From Bacillota bacterium (GTDB taxonomy: Bacteria; Bacillota; Clostridia; Acetivibrionales; DSM-27016), in NCBI GenBank assembly GCA_023390115.1, contig JAEWDM010000021.1, positions 62,001-126,000 of the forward strand: a stretch of DNA of 64,000 bases, read 5' to 3'. Position 1 is the first letter of the stretch. Each line of letters starts with the position of its first letter. Under the pieces are notes generated by a model. That model saw only the letters and a program-made list of their open reading frames with translations. It did not search any database and was not told the DNA's origin. This document shows, piece after piece, positions 55,724 to 64,000 of this stretch. Both the position numbers and the translations under genes were made by a program.

Positions 55724-56911
55724 ATGAAGCTACAAGGAATTAAAAGGAGCATTTCGGCATTATTGGCCGTCCTGCTTCTGCTGACGGCCGCGGGATGCAG
55801 CGGAAATACCGCTTCACCGGCTGCCGGCACGGAGGCCGCTTCAACGGGTACTGAAGTAAAGCAGGAGGTTGCAAAGTATACCGATATGATGGGGCGTGAG
55901 GTTGAGCTGAAAAAGGACATACAGAGGATAGCGCTTTTCAGGCCCAGGGACATATTTACGCTTGCGGCAATTCTCGGGGAGGATTTGCAGGGCAAGCTGG
56001 TTACACTGGGTACCGATTTGAAGACAGACGATATTGACAGCTTTAATAAGCTCTCAGAGGTTTACAGCGGGCTGGACAGCCTCGTAAACGTCGGAAGTAT
56101 TTATGATGACTCCATAAACGTTGAAATGCTGCTGGAGCTTGATCTGGATATAATTATTGTTGACAAGGTGTTCTATGAGTACTATGAGCACACTGCGCTG
56201 GACAAAATGATGCAGGCGGGCCTTCCTGTTGTCTTTATAGACTTGCAGACAGATCCGTTCTATAATGTACAGAAAACCGTCACCCTGCTGGGGGAGATGC
56301 TCGGGAAAAAAGATTACACAATTGAAATGGCGGAATATATGAATAAAAGGGTAGACGACGTGCTCCAAAGGATTGATTCATTGCTTGCGGCGGGAACTCC
56401 TAAGCCTAAGCTGTACTTTGAGCTGGGCAATGTTCCTCCGTCCGAAATGGGAGGAACGAGGGGAGATACCACAAGCGGGTGGGGACTCACATGGGAGCGG
56501 CTCGGTGCGGATAATATAGGTGCCGGCAACGGCAGCAATCCAATGAATCCCGAGCAGGTTCTTGTTGAAGACCCCGAGGTGATTATTATTGGAGGAGCCA
56601 ACTGGAACACTCCAGGCATTATGAAGCTGGGCTTTTTTGCAAATGAGAAAACCGCGCGAGAGCATTTAACACTGTATACACAACGGGAGGGATGGGAGGG
56701 TTTGCCGGCAGTAAAAAACGAAAGGGTTAACGCCATTCATTTTCATTATCACGCATATCCCTACTTCTTTGCTGGTGTACAGGCCACTGCCAAGGCACTG
56801 TATCCCGAGGAGTTTGCCGATGTGGACCCCGAGCGGGAAATGCAGGCTTTTTTTGATAAATATATGCCGTTCTCATACTCCGGAATACATTCGGTTAAAT
56901 GGAGCAAATAA
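55724..56911 (+). CDS. Fe-siderophore/metal-type substrate-binding lipoprotein
   Basis: This 395-residue protein is the binding component of the adjacent importer. The lipobox TAAGC gives lipidated Cys25 after a hydrophobic signal. A Thr/Ala/Glu linker is followed by a two-lobed periplasmic-binding domain of the FecB/BtuF/TroA class (TDMMGREVELKKDIQRIALF at its start, DPEVIIIGGANW in the C lobe, and a His-rich NAIHFHYHAYPYFF segment near residue 345). The cargo is not identifiable. An iron, molybdate or corrinoid ligand would fit the class. The His cluster suggests a metal complex. Confidence 0.88.
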   Translation: MKLQGIKRSISALLAVLLLLTAAGCSGNTASPAAGTEAASTGTEVKQEVAKYTDMMGREVELKKDIQRIALFRPRDIFTLAAILGEDLQGKLVTLGTDLKTDDIDSFNKLSEVYSGLDSLVNVGSIYDDSINVEMLLELDLDIIIVDKVFYEYYEHTALDKMMQAGLPVVFIDLQTDPFYNVQKTVTLLGEMLGKKDYTIEMAEYMNKRVDDVLQRIDSLLAAGTPKPKLYFELGNVPPSEMGGTRGDTTSGWGLTWERLGADNIGAGNGSNPMNPEQVLVEDPEVIIIGGANWNTPGIMKLGFFANEKTAREHLTLYTQREGWEGLPAVKNERVNAIHFHYHAYPYFFAGVQATAKALYPEEFADVDPEREMQAFFDKYMPFSYSGIHSVKWSK

Positions 56912-57026
56912 CCCGTTATCTTAAAAATAAATGGGAACTTTAAAGGATTGAAAACAGGAAGGTTTTCGGCTGACTGGCAGAAATAAGCATATGTCCTTTC
57001 CCCGCAGTCTGTTATCCTTGGGACTT

Positions 57027-57052
57027 GTATATAAAAACGGTATATAAAAACC
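57027..57052 (+). repeat. Tandem 13-bp repeat before proB
   Basis: GTATATAAAAACG and GTATATAAAAACC occur back to back in the 230-nt gap between the binding protein and proB. A possible -10 (GTATAAT) lies near 57100. Confidence 0.5.
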
Positions 57053-57141
57053 TACCGGACTTCCGGATTTAATATGGAAAATAAGTATTAATTGATGTAT
57101 AATGAAACAAAAAATACTTTGACTATATGCGAGGAATTAAA

Positions 57142-57972
57142 ATGGACAGTGCAAATTTAAGGGACGCTCTTGGCAATGCTGCCAGAATAGTTATAAAGGT
57201 GGGTACATCAACCTTAACATATGGTACAGGAAAGGTCAATTTCGGCACTATTGACAAGCTTGCACGGATAATTTCCGATTTGTCAAATCAGGGCAGAGAG
57301 GTTATTCTGGTGACATCCGGCGCTATAGGCGTGGGAGTGGATAAGCTGAAGCTCGCGGAAAGACCGGCAACCATACCGGAAAAGCAGGCGGTCGCTGCTG
57401 TGGGACAGTGTGAGCTTATGCACATGTACAGCAAGTTTTTCATGGATTACGGGCATGTGGTAGGACAGATTCTCCTTACAAGAGATGTAATAGAAAATGA
57501 GCATAGAAGAAGGAATGTAGTCAATACATTTGATATGCTGCTTAAAAAGGGTATAATTCCAATAGTCAATGAGAATGATTCTATGTCTGTGGAGGAAATA
57601 AGGTTTGGAGATAACGACACCCTGTCTGCCATAGTTGCAAAGCTGATTCATGCTGATTTGCTTATTGTTTTGTCTGATATAGAAGGTTTTTATGACGGAG
57701 ATCCCAGAAAAAATCCCGATGCAAAAATGATTTCGGTCATAGAGGAAATAACCGAGGAGGTTGAAAAAAGCGCCGGGGGGGCAGGAACAAGGAGAGGGAC
57801 GGGCGGTATGATAACCAAGCTTTTCGCGGCAAAAATCGCTACTTTCGCGGGTATAGACATGGTGATTGCCAGCGGCAAAAATCCTGATATAATAATGGAT
57901 ATAATTAGTGGAAGTAATGTAGGGACTCTTTTTGTCTCAAGGAAGGAGTGTAAGGCCCATGAAAATAAGTGA
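57142..57972 (+). CDS. proB: Glutamate 5-kinase (short form)
   Basis: This 276-residue kinase performs the first step of proline synthesis. The amino acid kinase domain has IVIKVGTSTLT, VTSGAIGVG, NENDSMS and FGDNDTLSA. The C-terminal PUA domain found in E. coli ProB is missing, as in many Firmicutes. The ATG at 57142 has GAGG 7 nt upstream. It overlaps proA by 14 nt. Confidence 0.95.
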   Translation: MDSANLRDALGNAARIVIKVGTSTLTYGTGKVNFGTIDKLARIISDLSNQGREVILVTSGAIGVGVDKLKLAERPATIPEKQAVAAVGQCELMHMYSKFFMDYGHVVGQILLTRDVIENEHRRRNVVNTFDMLLKKGIIPIVNENDSMSVEEIRFGDNDTLSAIVAKLIHADLLIVLSDIEGFYDGDPRKNPDAKMISVIEEITEEVEKSAGGAGTRRGTGGMITKLFAAKIATFAGIDMVIASGKNPDIIMDIISGSNVGTLFVSRKECKAHENK

Positions 57973-59254
57973 GATGGCGGCAAAGGTAAAGGAGGCGTCC
58001 ATAAAGCTTTCTGCAATCGACGGGAATACTAAAAATAAGGCTCTTTTAAACATTGCTGCGCTGCTTGCCGAAAAGAAAGAGGAAGTAATCCATGCCAATA
58101 AAATTGACCTTGAAAATGCCCGGAAGGAAAACCTCGCGGCTCCTTTGCTGAAAAGGCTGACCTTTAACGAGGCTAAGATAGGTGACGTTATCGAAGGAAT
58201 AAACAGCCTTGCAGAGCTTGAAGAGCCTGTGGGCAAGACGCTGCTTTCAACTGAGCTGGACGAGGGATTGGAGCTGTACAGGGTTACATGCCCGATAGGT
58301 GTTGTAGGAATAATTTTTGAGTCCAGGCCGGATGCTCTGGTGCAGATATCCACCTTATGCTTAAAGAGCGGAAACGGCGTGCTTTTAAAGGGAGGCTCGG
58401 AGGCCAGGGAAACAAACAGAATATTGACCGGAATAATTATTGCCGCAACCGTAAAGGCCGGGATTCCGGGCGATTGGGTAAAGCTGCTTGAGACCAGGGC
58501 CGATGTGAATGAAATGCTCAAAATGGATGAGTATATAGATCTTCTTATACCAAGAGGCTCCAATGAGTTTGTAAGAAATATAATGGACAATTCGAGAATT
58601 CCCGTTATGGGGCATGCCGACGGCATTTGCCACTGCTATGTGGACGAAACCGCCGACATAGCGGCTGCCGTCAGCATTGTAAATGACTCAAAGACGCAAT
58701 ATGTGGCGGTATGCAATGCGCTTGAAACGCTGCTGGTGCATGAGAGGATTGCGCCCGCGTTTTTGCCTGGGCTTAAAAGTGAGCTCGACAAGAAAAATGT
58801 TGAGCTGCTGGGATGTCCAAGGACCTGTGCTATAATACCCGCCGCTCCCGCCGGTGAAAAGGATTGGGCAACGGAATATCTGGACTATAAGTTATCCATA
58901 AAGCTGGTGGCAGGTATTGATGAAGCAATAGATCATATAAACAGCTATGGCTCAGGGCATACGGACAGCATAATTACTGCCGACAGGCAAAGGGCCGCGC
59001 GCTTTATGGCTCTTGTGGATTCGGGAAATGTTTTCTGGAACTGTTCCACAAGGTTCAGCGACGGCTTTCGCTACGGCTTTGGGGCAGAGGTGGGAATAAG
59101 CACAGGCAAGCTTCACGCAAGAGGGCCTGTAGGACTTGAGGGGCTTTTAAGCTATAAATACCTTCTCATAGGGGATGGGCATATAGTGGAGGACTATTCC
59201 CGCAAGGAAAAAACCTTTAAGCACAGGAGACTTAATAAGAAGTTTCAGATATAG
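57959..59254 (+). CDS. proA: Gamma-glutamyl phosphate reductase
   Basis: This 431-residue enzyme reduces glutamyl 5-phosphate to the semialdehyde for proline. It carries CPIGVVGIIFESRPD, KGGSEARETN, the catalytic Cys region (TQYVAVCNALETLLVH) and GFGAEVGISTGKLHARGP. AAGGAG precedes the ATG at 57959, inside proB. A strong terminator follows. Confidence 0.97.
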   Translation: MKISEMAAKVKEASIKLSAIDGNTKNKALLNIAALLAEKKEEVIHANKIDLENARKENLAAPLLKRLTFNEAKIGDVIEGINSLAELEEPVGKTLLSTELDEGLELYRVTCPIGVVGIIFESRPDALVQISTLCLKSGNGVLLKGGSEARETNRILTGIIIAATVKAGIPGDWVKLLETRADVNEMLKMDEYIDLLIPRGSNEFVRNIMDNSRIPVMGHADGICHCYVDETADIAAAVSIVNDSKTQYVAVCNALETLLVHERIAPAFLPGLKSELDKKNVELLGCPRTCAIIPAAPAGEKDWATEYLDYKLSIKLVAGIDEAIDHINSYGSGHTDSIITADRQRAARFMALVDSGNVFWNCSTRFSDGFRYGFGAEVGISTGKLHARGPVGLEGLLSYKYLLIGDGHIVEDYSRKEKTFKHRRLNKKFQI

Positions 59255-59275
59255 GACGGTACCTTTCTTCCTGAC

Positions 59276-59329
59276 AAAAGGCCGGTGCGAAGTATATCAC
59301 GGACATAATATGCTTTGCACCGGCCTTTT
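59276..59329. terminator. Bidirectional terminator between proA and the racemase-like gene
   Basis: A 13-bp stem AAAAGGCCGGTGC / GCACCGGCCTTTT is closed by a longer paired loop and flanked by A and T runs. Confidence 0.88.
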
Positions 59330-59343
59330 GTCATATGCGTTCA

Positions 59344-60429
59344 TCAGATCATCTCCCTTTTTACCGAGCCTTCCGTAAAAATGGGATTTATATCCAGAAG
59401 CACTTCATCACCTATTTCGGCGTCAATACCGGTCAGATCGATTATTATATTGTACATGCTTATTCTGCCCAGTATGCGGGCCTTTTTGCCGTTAACTCTT
59501 ACATACATGCGTTTTTTCCATTGCTTAAGGTCGTTGTAAACATACCTTAAAATATCACGGAGCCTGAAGGTGTCCCTTATTTTCTCGACTCCGAAGCCGT
59601 CCTTGTAGCCAACCGGGACTATTCCTATTCTCACGGGCCTTTTGGTTTTGTAGGTATTGGCATATCCTATGTAATAGTTTGACGGCAGGTCTTTAAACTC
59701 AATGATCTGGGATTTTAAAAAGCCTATTTTCGACAGGCCGTATTTGTTTTCTATGGGTATGCGTCCCAAAAAAGCGGAGCCGACCCTAACAGCATCTAAG
59801 TGCATGCTTTCGTACTTCAAAAATGCACACGAATTGCATATGTGAAGAATTCCCGTATCTATGCCGTTTTGCTTTAGGGCCTGAGCGCACTTTATAAACG
59901 AATCGAACTGGCTTTGTACCAGCTTTGGCTTTTTGGCAAAGGAAAAGGACAGGTGAGAGTATGTTCCTGCTATCTTAAGGTTGTCAAAGGACTTTAAAAG
60001 CGAATAGTAGTTGTCTATCTGTTCGGGGAGAAATCCGAATCTTCCGAAGCCTGTGTCTATCTTGAGGTGCGCCTCCGCCGCAGTCCCCAGCTTTTTTGCA
60101 GCCTCGTTTATTGTTACGGCGGAGCTGACTGAGCCTATAGTGGATATAATGTTGTTTTTCACAATTGCTTCGGCTTCCTCCATAAGGCTTGTAGAGGCCA
60201 GAAGAAGTATTTTGCCGTCAAAGCCGCTCTCCCGCAGCAGCATGGCCTCGGAAAGCTCGGAAACTGCAAAAAAATCTATCCCGTTATCTGTAAGAAGTCT
60301 GGCAAAAGCTATAATACCAAGCCCATAACCGTTTCCCTTCAGCACCGCGATTATAGTCGAGCTTGTCCTTTCCTTTATGCACCGGATATTCTCAATGAGC
60401 TTGTCTTTTTCAATTATTAGTGTCTTCAT
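59344..60429 (-). CDS. Alanine-racemase-like PLP enzyme
   Basis: This 361-residue protein has the alanine racemase fold. The PLP Lys31 lies in AVLKGNGYGLG, KIDTGFGRFGF follows, and the second catalytic Tyr is in VGYKDG. The usual SMD of the substrate site is SMY (motif GRISMYNIIIDLTG), and the GxxxYG stretch reads GSAFLGRIP, so it may not be a standard alanine racemase. It overlaps the FemX-like gene by 20 nt. It may make a D-amino acid for a wall or peptide product of this operon; this is inference. Confidence 0.8.
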   Translation of the reverse strand: MKTLIIEKDKLIENIRCIKERTSSTIIAVLKGNGYGLGIIAFARLLTDNGIDFFAVSELSEAMLLRESGFDGKILLLASTSLMEEAEAIVKNNIISTIGSVSSAVTINEAAKKLGTAAEAHLKIDTGFGRFGFLPEQIDNYYSLLKSFDNLKIAGTYSHLSFSFAKKPKLVQSQFDSFIKCAQALKQNGIDTGILHICNSCAFLKYESMHLDAVRVGSAFLGRIPIENKYGLSKIGFLKSQIIEFKDLPSNYYIGYANTYKTKRPVRIGIVPVGYKDGFGVEKIRDTFRLRDILRYVYNDLKQWKKRMYVRVNGKKARILGRISMYNIIIDLTGIDAEIGDEVLLDINPIFTEGSVKREMI

Positions 60430-61495
60430 TGCCGACCTCGTTTTTATGCCTGAGCATGTAAATTTTTGATCTTACCGACCTTAAAAGCCTGAAGCTCTTT
60501 TCTACCGCAAAATATACAAAGGGCTTAAATATATAATCTATTTCGCCTATCAGCTCCACCAGCTCACCATTGAAGCCCTTTTTAAACCTGTAAATTCCGT
60601 ATAGCGGGTTGTTTTCATCCATGTCTCCGGAAACGCCTCTGAAATCGTAAACGCCACACCCGCTTTCAAGCGCCCATTTCATTGCTTCCCACTGCAGAAG
60701 ATAGCTTGCCATAACCTTTCTATGCTCGTTGCTGCTCGCGCCGTAAAGATACCAGCACTTTTTGCCGTACAATATTGTTATCGTACCTGCAATAAGCTGT
60801 CCCTCATAGTATGCCAGGTAGAGCCTTAAATGCTCCGGTGCCATGGAGTCGTACATTTTTTCAAAATACTCCACGCTTCTTGTCACAAAATTGTCTCTTA
60901 CTCCCGTTTGAAGCATTATTCTGTGAAATTCGGGGATATCGCTTCTTTTGCCTATTTTTACCTCTACGCCCCTTTTCTCGGAAAGGCGTATGTTATACCT
61001 CCATTTTTGGTGGAAGGACTGTATAAGCTCGTCCTCGGTTTTGCCCTTTATGTCTTTTCTATAAACAAACCTGGGATTTATGCCCTCGAAATTTTTTGAG
61101 GCATTCTTTATATGAAAGCCCATATTCCGGACTATGCGGTCAAATTCCTTATCCCGTATATCAACATCCGGCTCAAGCATAAGCACATAGGACTTGTGCT
61201 TTTTGGCAAGCTGCTTTGCACAGGACATCAGCGCAGACAGAGCCTCTTCATCGTGAGGGTCACAAACGGGCGCACGGGATGAGAGCATGATTGTATAGCC
61301 CAGTATAGGAATTTTTCTGATAAGAATGTTCATTGCTCCCCTGATATTTCCCGCTTCATCCTCAGCCATGATTATTTTGCTTGTCCAATCCGACTTGACC
61401 CTGGCCCACTCCGAGGACTGTGCAAAATTGCACAGGGGATGGGACAGGAGAAATCTCTTATATTTTTCATTATCTTCGCATATGTAGGTGTTCAA
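60410..61495 (-). CDS. FemAB/FemX-like aminoacyltransferase
   Basis: This 361-residue protein has the paired GNAT folds of the FemABX family, which adds amino acids from tRNA to lipid II. Motifs include FAQSSEWARVK, FHQKWRYNIRLSEKRGVEV, GASSNEHRKVMASYLLQWEAM and YDFRGVSGDMDENNPLYGIYRFKKGFNG. I prefer the TTG at 61495, which has AGGGGG 9 nt upstream; an ATG at 61525 would overlap the preceding gene. It overlaps the racemase-like gene, so the two products probably act together. Confidence 0.85.
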   Translation of the reverse strand: MNTYICEDNEKYKRFLLSHPLCNFAQSSEWARVKSDWTSKIIMAEDEAGNIRGAMNILIRKIPILGYTIMLSSRAPVCDPHDEEALSALMSCAKQLAKKHKSYVLMLEPDVDIRDKEFDRIVRNMGFHIKNASKNFEGINPRFVYRKDIKGKTEDELIQSFHQKWRYNIRLSEKRGVEVKIGKRSDIPEFHRIMLQTGVRDNFVTRSVEYFEKMYDSMAPEHLRLYLAYYEGQLIAGTITILYGKKCWYLYGASSNEHRKVMASYLLQWEAMKWALESGCGVYDFRGVSGDMDENNPLYGIYRFKKGFNGELVELIGEIDYIFKPFVYFAVEKSFRLLRSVRSKIYMLRHKNEVGNEDTNN

Positions 61496-61508
61496 CGTGT
61501 ATTTCCCC

Positions 61509-62819
61509 CTAATAATTACTGGCATAGCTTAAAAAATCCTCGAAATAAAGCATTTTAAACTTTTTATCCTCATAGATTTTATTAAGCAGCTTATAAAAAT
61601 TATTGCCAAGTTTTTTATGAATATTATAAAAGTATAATGCAGAGTCATTGTAAGCCAGACGGTAATACTCCTCCCGCGAGGAATAATTGCCCAGAGCCCT
61701 GCCCAGAAACTTCCGGCTGCTTATGCCGCTGAATAAAGGCTTTGAGATATAGCCGCCGTCAGGAATCTCAGACAGGTAGGTTACCAGTCCTTCGTCCAGA
61801 AAAGGCTCATTTATCTGATCAGTTCCTATTATACCATAAAACCACTGATGTAAAACCTCATGATACGTTAATGTTTTTAAGTAGTCCTTATTTTCAAAGC
61901 ATAGATCCGACAAAAAGATCATGCCTGAAAATTCCATTCCATTCTGTGTAATAGGCGCCTTTACCACAAAAAAGGATGGATACGGATATTTTCCTATATT
62001 TTTTTGAGCAAAATCCATGGCTTTTTTTACATATCCCGCTGTTTCGGAGGAATTTATATAAAAGATATCTATGTCTCCATAAGCTACTTTGGATACGGAG
62101 GAGGCTTCGGCTATAACTATAGGGAAATCTCTCATGTTTGCGGCCTCAAGTATGGTTATTTTATTTGCCCCGAAAATGTGCTCCTCCTTCTGTGCCGGTG
62201 CAAACACATCTAAAGACTTATCCGCCTTTATGATTACATAGTAGCTCACGCTGCTGTAAATATAAGGATCTCCCAGCGTACTTTTATACGGGCGTACAAG
62301 CACATCCTTTTTATATACCCCGGGGGTTATAAGAAAATTTGTAAGGAAATAGCGGTTATCCATATGGGTAAGGGTGGATCTTCCGTTTCCAAGCGTAATT
62401 TCATATTCGACAATTACGCTGGATTCACTGCTGCCGCTGCTTATTTCCAAAACCGTATCCTTTTTTAGGAAGCTTAAGTTCCCCGTTGAGGAGGCGACCT
62501 TTTTTATACTTGTCTCTGCGGTGCTGTCCGAATTCACATAGGCATAGAGCTTTTTTGAGGGCTTGTCAAAGTTTATTGTCTGTGTTATTAAAATGGTATT
62601 TTTTGAAATCTGTATATCCGCCACAATGTCATGGGAATTATTCACATTTAATTTTGATTCCTTAAATGCTTCTATGTCTTCAGGTGCTTTTATATCGGCA
62701 TTGCTCATATTAAAGGAGGCGTTTTGAGAGGAAAACAGAATATATAAAAAAACTCCTGCTACGGCAGTAAACTCGAAAATAATTATAGTCAGAACTGCAA
62801 CAAGGAGCCTTTTCTTCAT
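61509..62819 (-). CDS. Membrane-anchored M1-like (gluzincin) peptidase
   Basis: This 436-residue protein has an N-terminal membrane helix (about 5-27), a long beta-rich extracellular region, and a zinc peptidase core with HEVLH at 320-324 and the third ligand Glu343 in FLDEGL, the HExxH-x18-E spacing of family M1. A GxMEN-type motif appears only as GMEFSG. GGGG lies before the ATG at 62819. It lies between the radical SAM and FemX-like genes with short gaps. The substrate is unknown. Confidence 0.85.
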   Translation of the reverse strand: MKKRLLVAVLTIIIFEFTAVAGVFLYILFSSQNASFNMSNADIKAPEDIEAFKESKLNVNNSHDIVADIQISKNTILITQTINFDKPSKKLYAYVNSDSTAETSIKKVASSTGNLSFLKKDTVLEISSGSSESSVIVEYEITLGNGRSTLTHMDNRYFLTNFLITPGVYKKDVLVRPYKSTLGDPYIYSSVSYYVIIKADKSLDVFAPAQKEEHIFGANKITILEAANMRDFPIVIAEASSVSKVAYGDIDIFYINSSETAGYVKKAMDFAQKNIGKYPYPSFFVVKAPITQNGMEFSGMIFLSDLCFENKDYLKTLTYHEVLHQWFYGIIGTDQINEPFLDEGLVTYLSEIPDGGYISKPLFSGISSRKFLGRALGNYSSREEYYRLAYNDSALYFYNIHKKLGNNFYKLLNKIYEDKKFKMLYFEDFLSYASNY

Positions 62820-62881
62820 CTTATAACCCCAAATCACTAGAATTAGTTGATTTTCATTATAGCATAAGAAATTCTGTGTTG

Positions 62882-64000
62882 TCAAAAAGGTATGGCTGTT
62901 TCCTTGTTCCACCTGCTTAGTTTTTTATAGTCGGGAGGAAGCCTTCCGTCAAAAAAATCACAGGCCATATAATATCTTATGTCACTGAGCCAGGTGCCTG
63001 CATATTCCTTGTCGCTTAAGAATCTTCTCAATATTGACACAGGGCGGACTGCCAGATCGATAGCCGGACCCAGAAGCTCAGAGGGGTCTCTGAAGCACTC
63101 CCAGTCACAGAGCCTGCAATAGGCCTTGTGATTAATGCTTTGAAGATCAATGTCCCACAGCTTGCCAAGATTATCATTTCCCCTGTACCCGCAAGGGAAT
63201 ACATCTCCGTTACGGGCATCCATGAAGAAAAAGTCAATCCCGCCGCGGCATGAATAGCTGTAGTCGTTCTGCCCGCTGTAATGCCTGATAAGGGAACGCA
63301 CGGAGCAGCGGGGCATAAAGGTTCTTATTCTGGATCTGTATACCGGAATTATGTCCGATAATGCCTTGAATATGTATTCCTTTTCCTTAGGCAAAAAATT
63401 AACTACGGAATCTGTTGAGGCGGCAGCATACACAGCCTCCATGCCGCAATCGGACGAGCTATCATTAAGACTCATGGGGTAGCACATATTGACTATTGTA
63501 AAGCCAAGCCCTGTAATGAGCTTTAAAAAGTTTCCGAAGGCCTGCTTATAGGTCTCGTAAAAAATCTCGGGATATTGGGGATGAAGCTTGACGGCGCGAG
63601 TGTCCTTGCCTCCCATATTGCGGTTTATTCCAAGGTTTGCGGAAGGGTATATCCCATACTCGTGAAAGATGGGGAGGGCCTTTTCAATGCCCTTTATCAC
63701 TCCCGGAAGCCCTCTCATTTGCTCATGCACCTCCGGAACGCAGGAATCAATACTTATCCAGAAATTTCTGAGCTTTGTTTTAGAAAAGGCCTCAGCTATT
63801 TTGGCAATTCTCATCTCAAATGCTTCCGATCCGGAATTCATAAAAAGAAAGCCGTTTGTTCCCGTTCTTATAAGATCTATTCCCGCCTCCGCCGCATACT
63901 GTATAAGCTCCAGCACATCGTCAAAATAAATAAGAGGCTCTCCTCCGGTGAAGGAAACGGATTTGACACCATTTTGCACCGCTGCGTCTATTGACCTCTT
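62882..64000 (-). CDS. Radical SAM protein with SPASM-like C-terminal cysteines (5' end cut)
   Basis: The frame stays open at the window edge, so the cluster-binding CX3CX2C motif lies outside. Visible are SFTGGEPLIYFDD (the GGEP motif), WISIDS and a TIM-barrel core. The C-terminal region has Cys pairs in SCRGG, PCGYRG and CRLCDWEC, like SPASM/twitch domains that hold auxiliary iron-sulfur clusters and modify peptides. It is the first visible gene of a four-gene minus-strand operon. The modified substrate cannot be named; no short precursor peptide gene is seen in the visible part. Confidence 0.87.
   Translation of the reverse strand, partial: KRSIDAAVQNGVKSVSFTGGEPLIYFDDVLELIQYAAEAGIDLIRTGTNGFLFMNSGSEAFEMRIAKIAEAFSKTKLRNFWISIDSCVPEVHEQMRGLPGVIKGIEKALPIFHEYGIYPSANLGINRNMGGKDTRAVKLHPQYPEIFYETYKQAFGNFLKLITGLGFTIVNMCYPMSLNDSSSDCGMEAVYAAASTDSVVNFLPKEKEYIFKALSDIIPVYRSRIRTFMPRCSVRSLIRHYSGQNDYSYSCRGGIDFFFMDARNGDVFPCGYRGNDNLGKLWDIDLQSINHKAYCRLCDWECFRDPSELLGPAIDLAVRPVSILRRFLSDKEYAGTWLSDIRYYMACDFFDGRLPPDYKKLSRWNKETAIPF

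Overview
The window comes from a spore-forming, anaerobic, cellulolytic member of the Clostridia. The evidence is two secreted glycoside hydrolases with type I dockerins (parts of a cellulosome), a cellobiose phosphorylase whose length and sequence recall the Clostridium (Acetivibrio) thermocellum enzyme, an alpha/beta-type small acid-soluble spore protein, a Spo0E-like sporulation phosphatase, a valine T-box, and strong purine-rich ribosome binding sites. Base composition looks moderate to AT-rich. No scaffoldin is present, and the species cannot be fixed from sequence reading alone.

Layout. 1-7140 (minus): phosphate regulon pstS-pstC-pstA-pstB-phoU-phoP-phoR, with direct-repeat Pho boxes before pstS and again before pstB. 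7196-10501: a chemoreceptor whose promoter also carries a Pho box, an amidase-fold protein and a CheW. 10700-15612: a structured leader, then a GH44 cellulase/xyloglucanase and a GH5 mannanase. 15629-22986: argJ and argHG (minus) around a T-box-controlled small membrane protein and valS (plus). 23165-26803: ruvC, an inserted Fic gene, ruvA and ruvB. 26863-30540: a LacI regulator and cellobiose phosphorylase with matching operators. 30591-35900: queH, an AMIN/amidase_3 wall amidase, rph, rdgB, a YfcE-type phosphodiesterase and two tRNAs. 36517-43197: a five-repeat Cys/His protein, a membrane-anchored MutS homologue, an M15-type peptidase and the N-degron set clpS-clpA-aat. 43212-48831: a spore protein, Spo0E-like protein, pgi, a metallophosphoesterase, and a DUF2975 / XRE / DUF4173 set. 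48844-50466: DEAD-box helicase. 51202-56911: an operon of two nitrogenase-component-1-like proteins with a FecCD/BtuCD-type ABC importer and no nifH. 57142-59254: proB-proA. 59344-64000 (minus): radical SAM, M1-like peptidase, FemX-like transferase and alanine-racemase-like protein.

Connections. Cellulose and mannan are cut outside the cell by dockerin enzymes. Cellobiose is then split inside by the phosphorylase, which appears to be controlled by its adjacent LacI repressor. Phosphorolysis consumes phosphate, so a strong Pho regulon is a sensible companion. The most unusual items are the nitrogenase-like/ABC operon, the Pho box in front of a chemoreceptor, the Fic gene inserted into the ruv operon between 12-bp direct repeats, the 40-residue-periodic Cys/His protein, and the radical SAM-M1-FemX-racemase operon.
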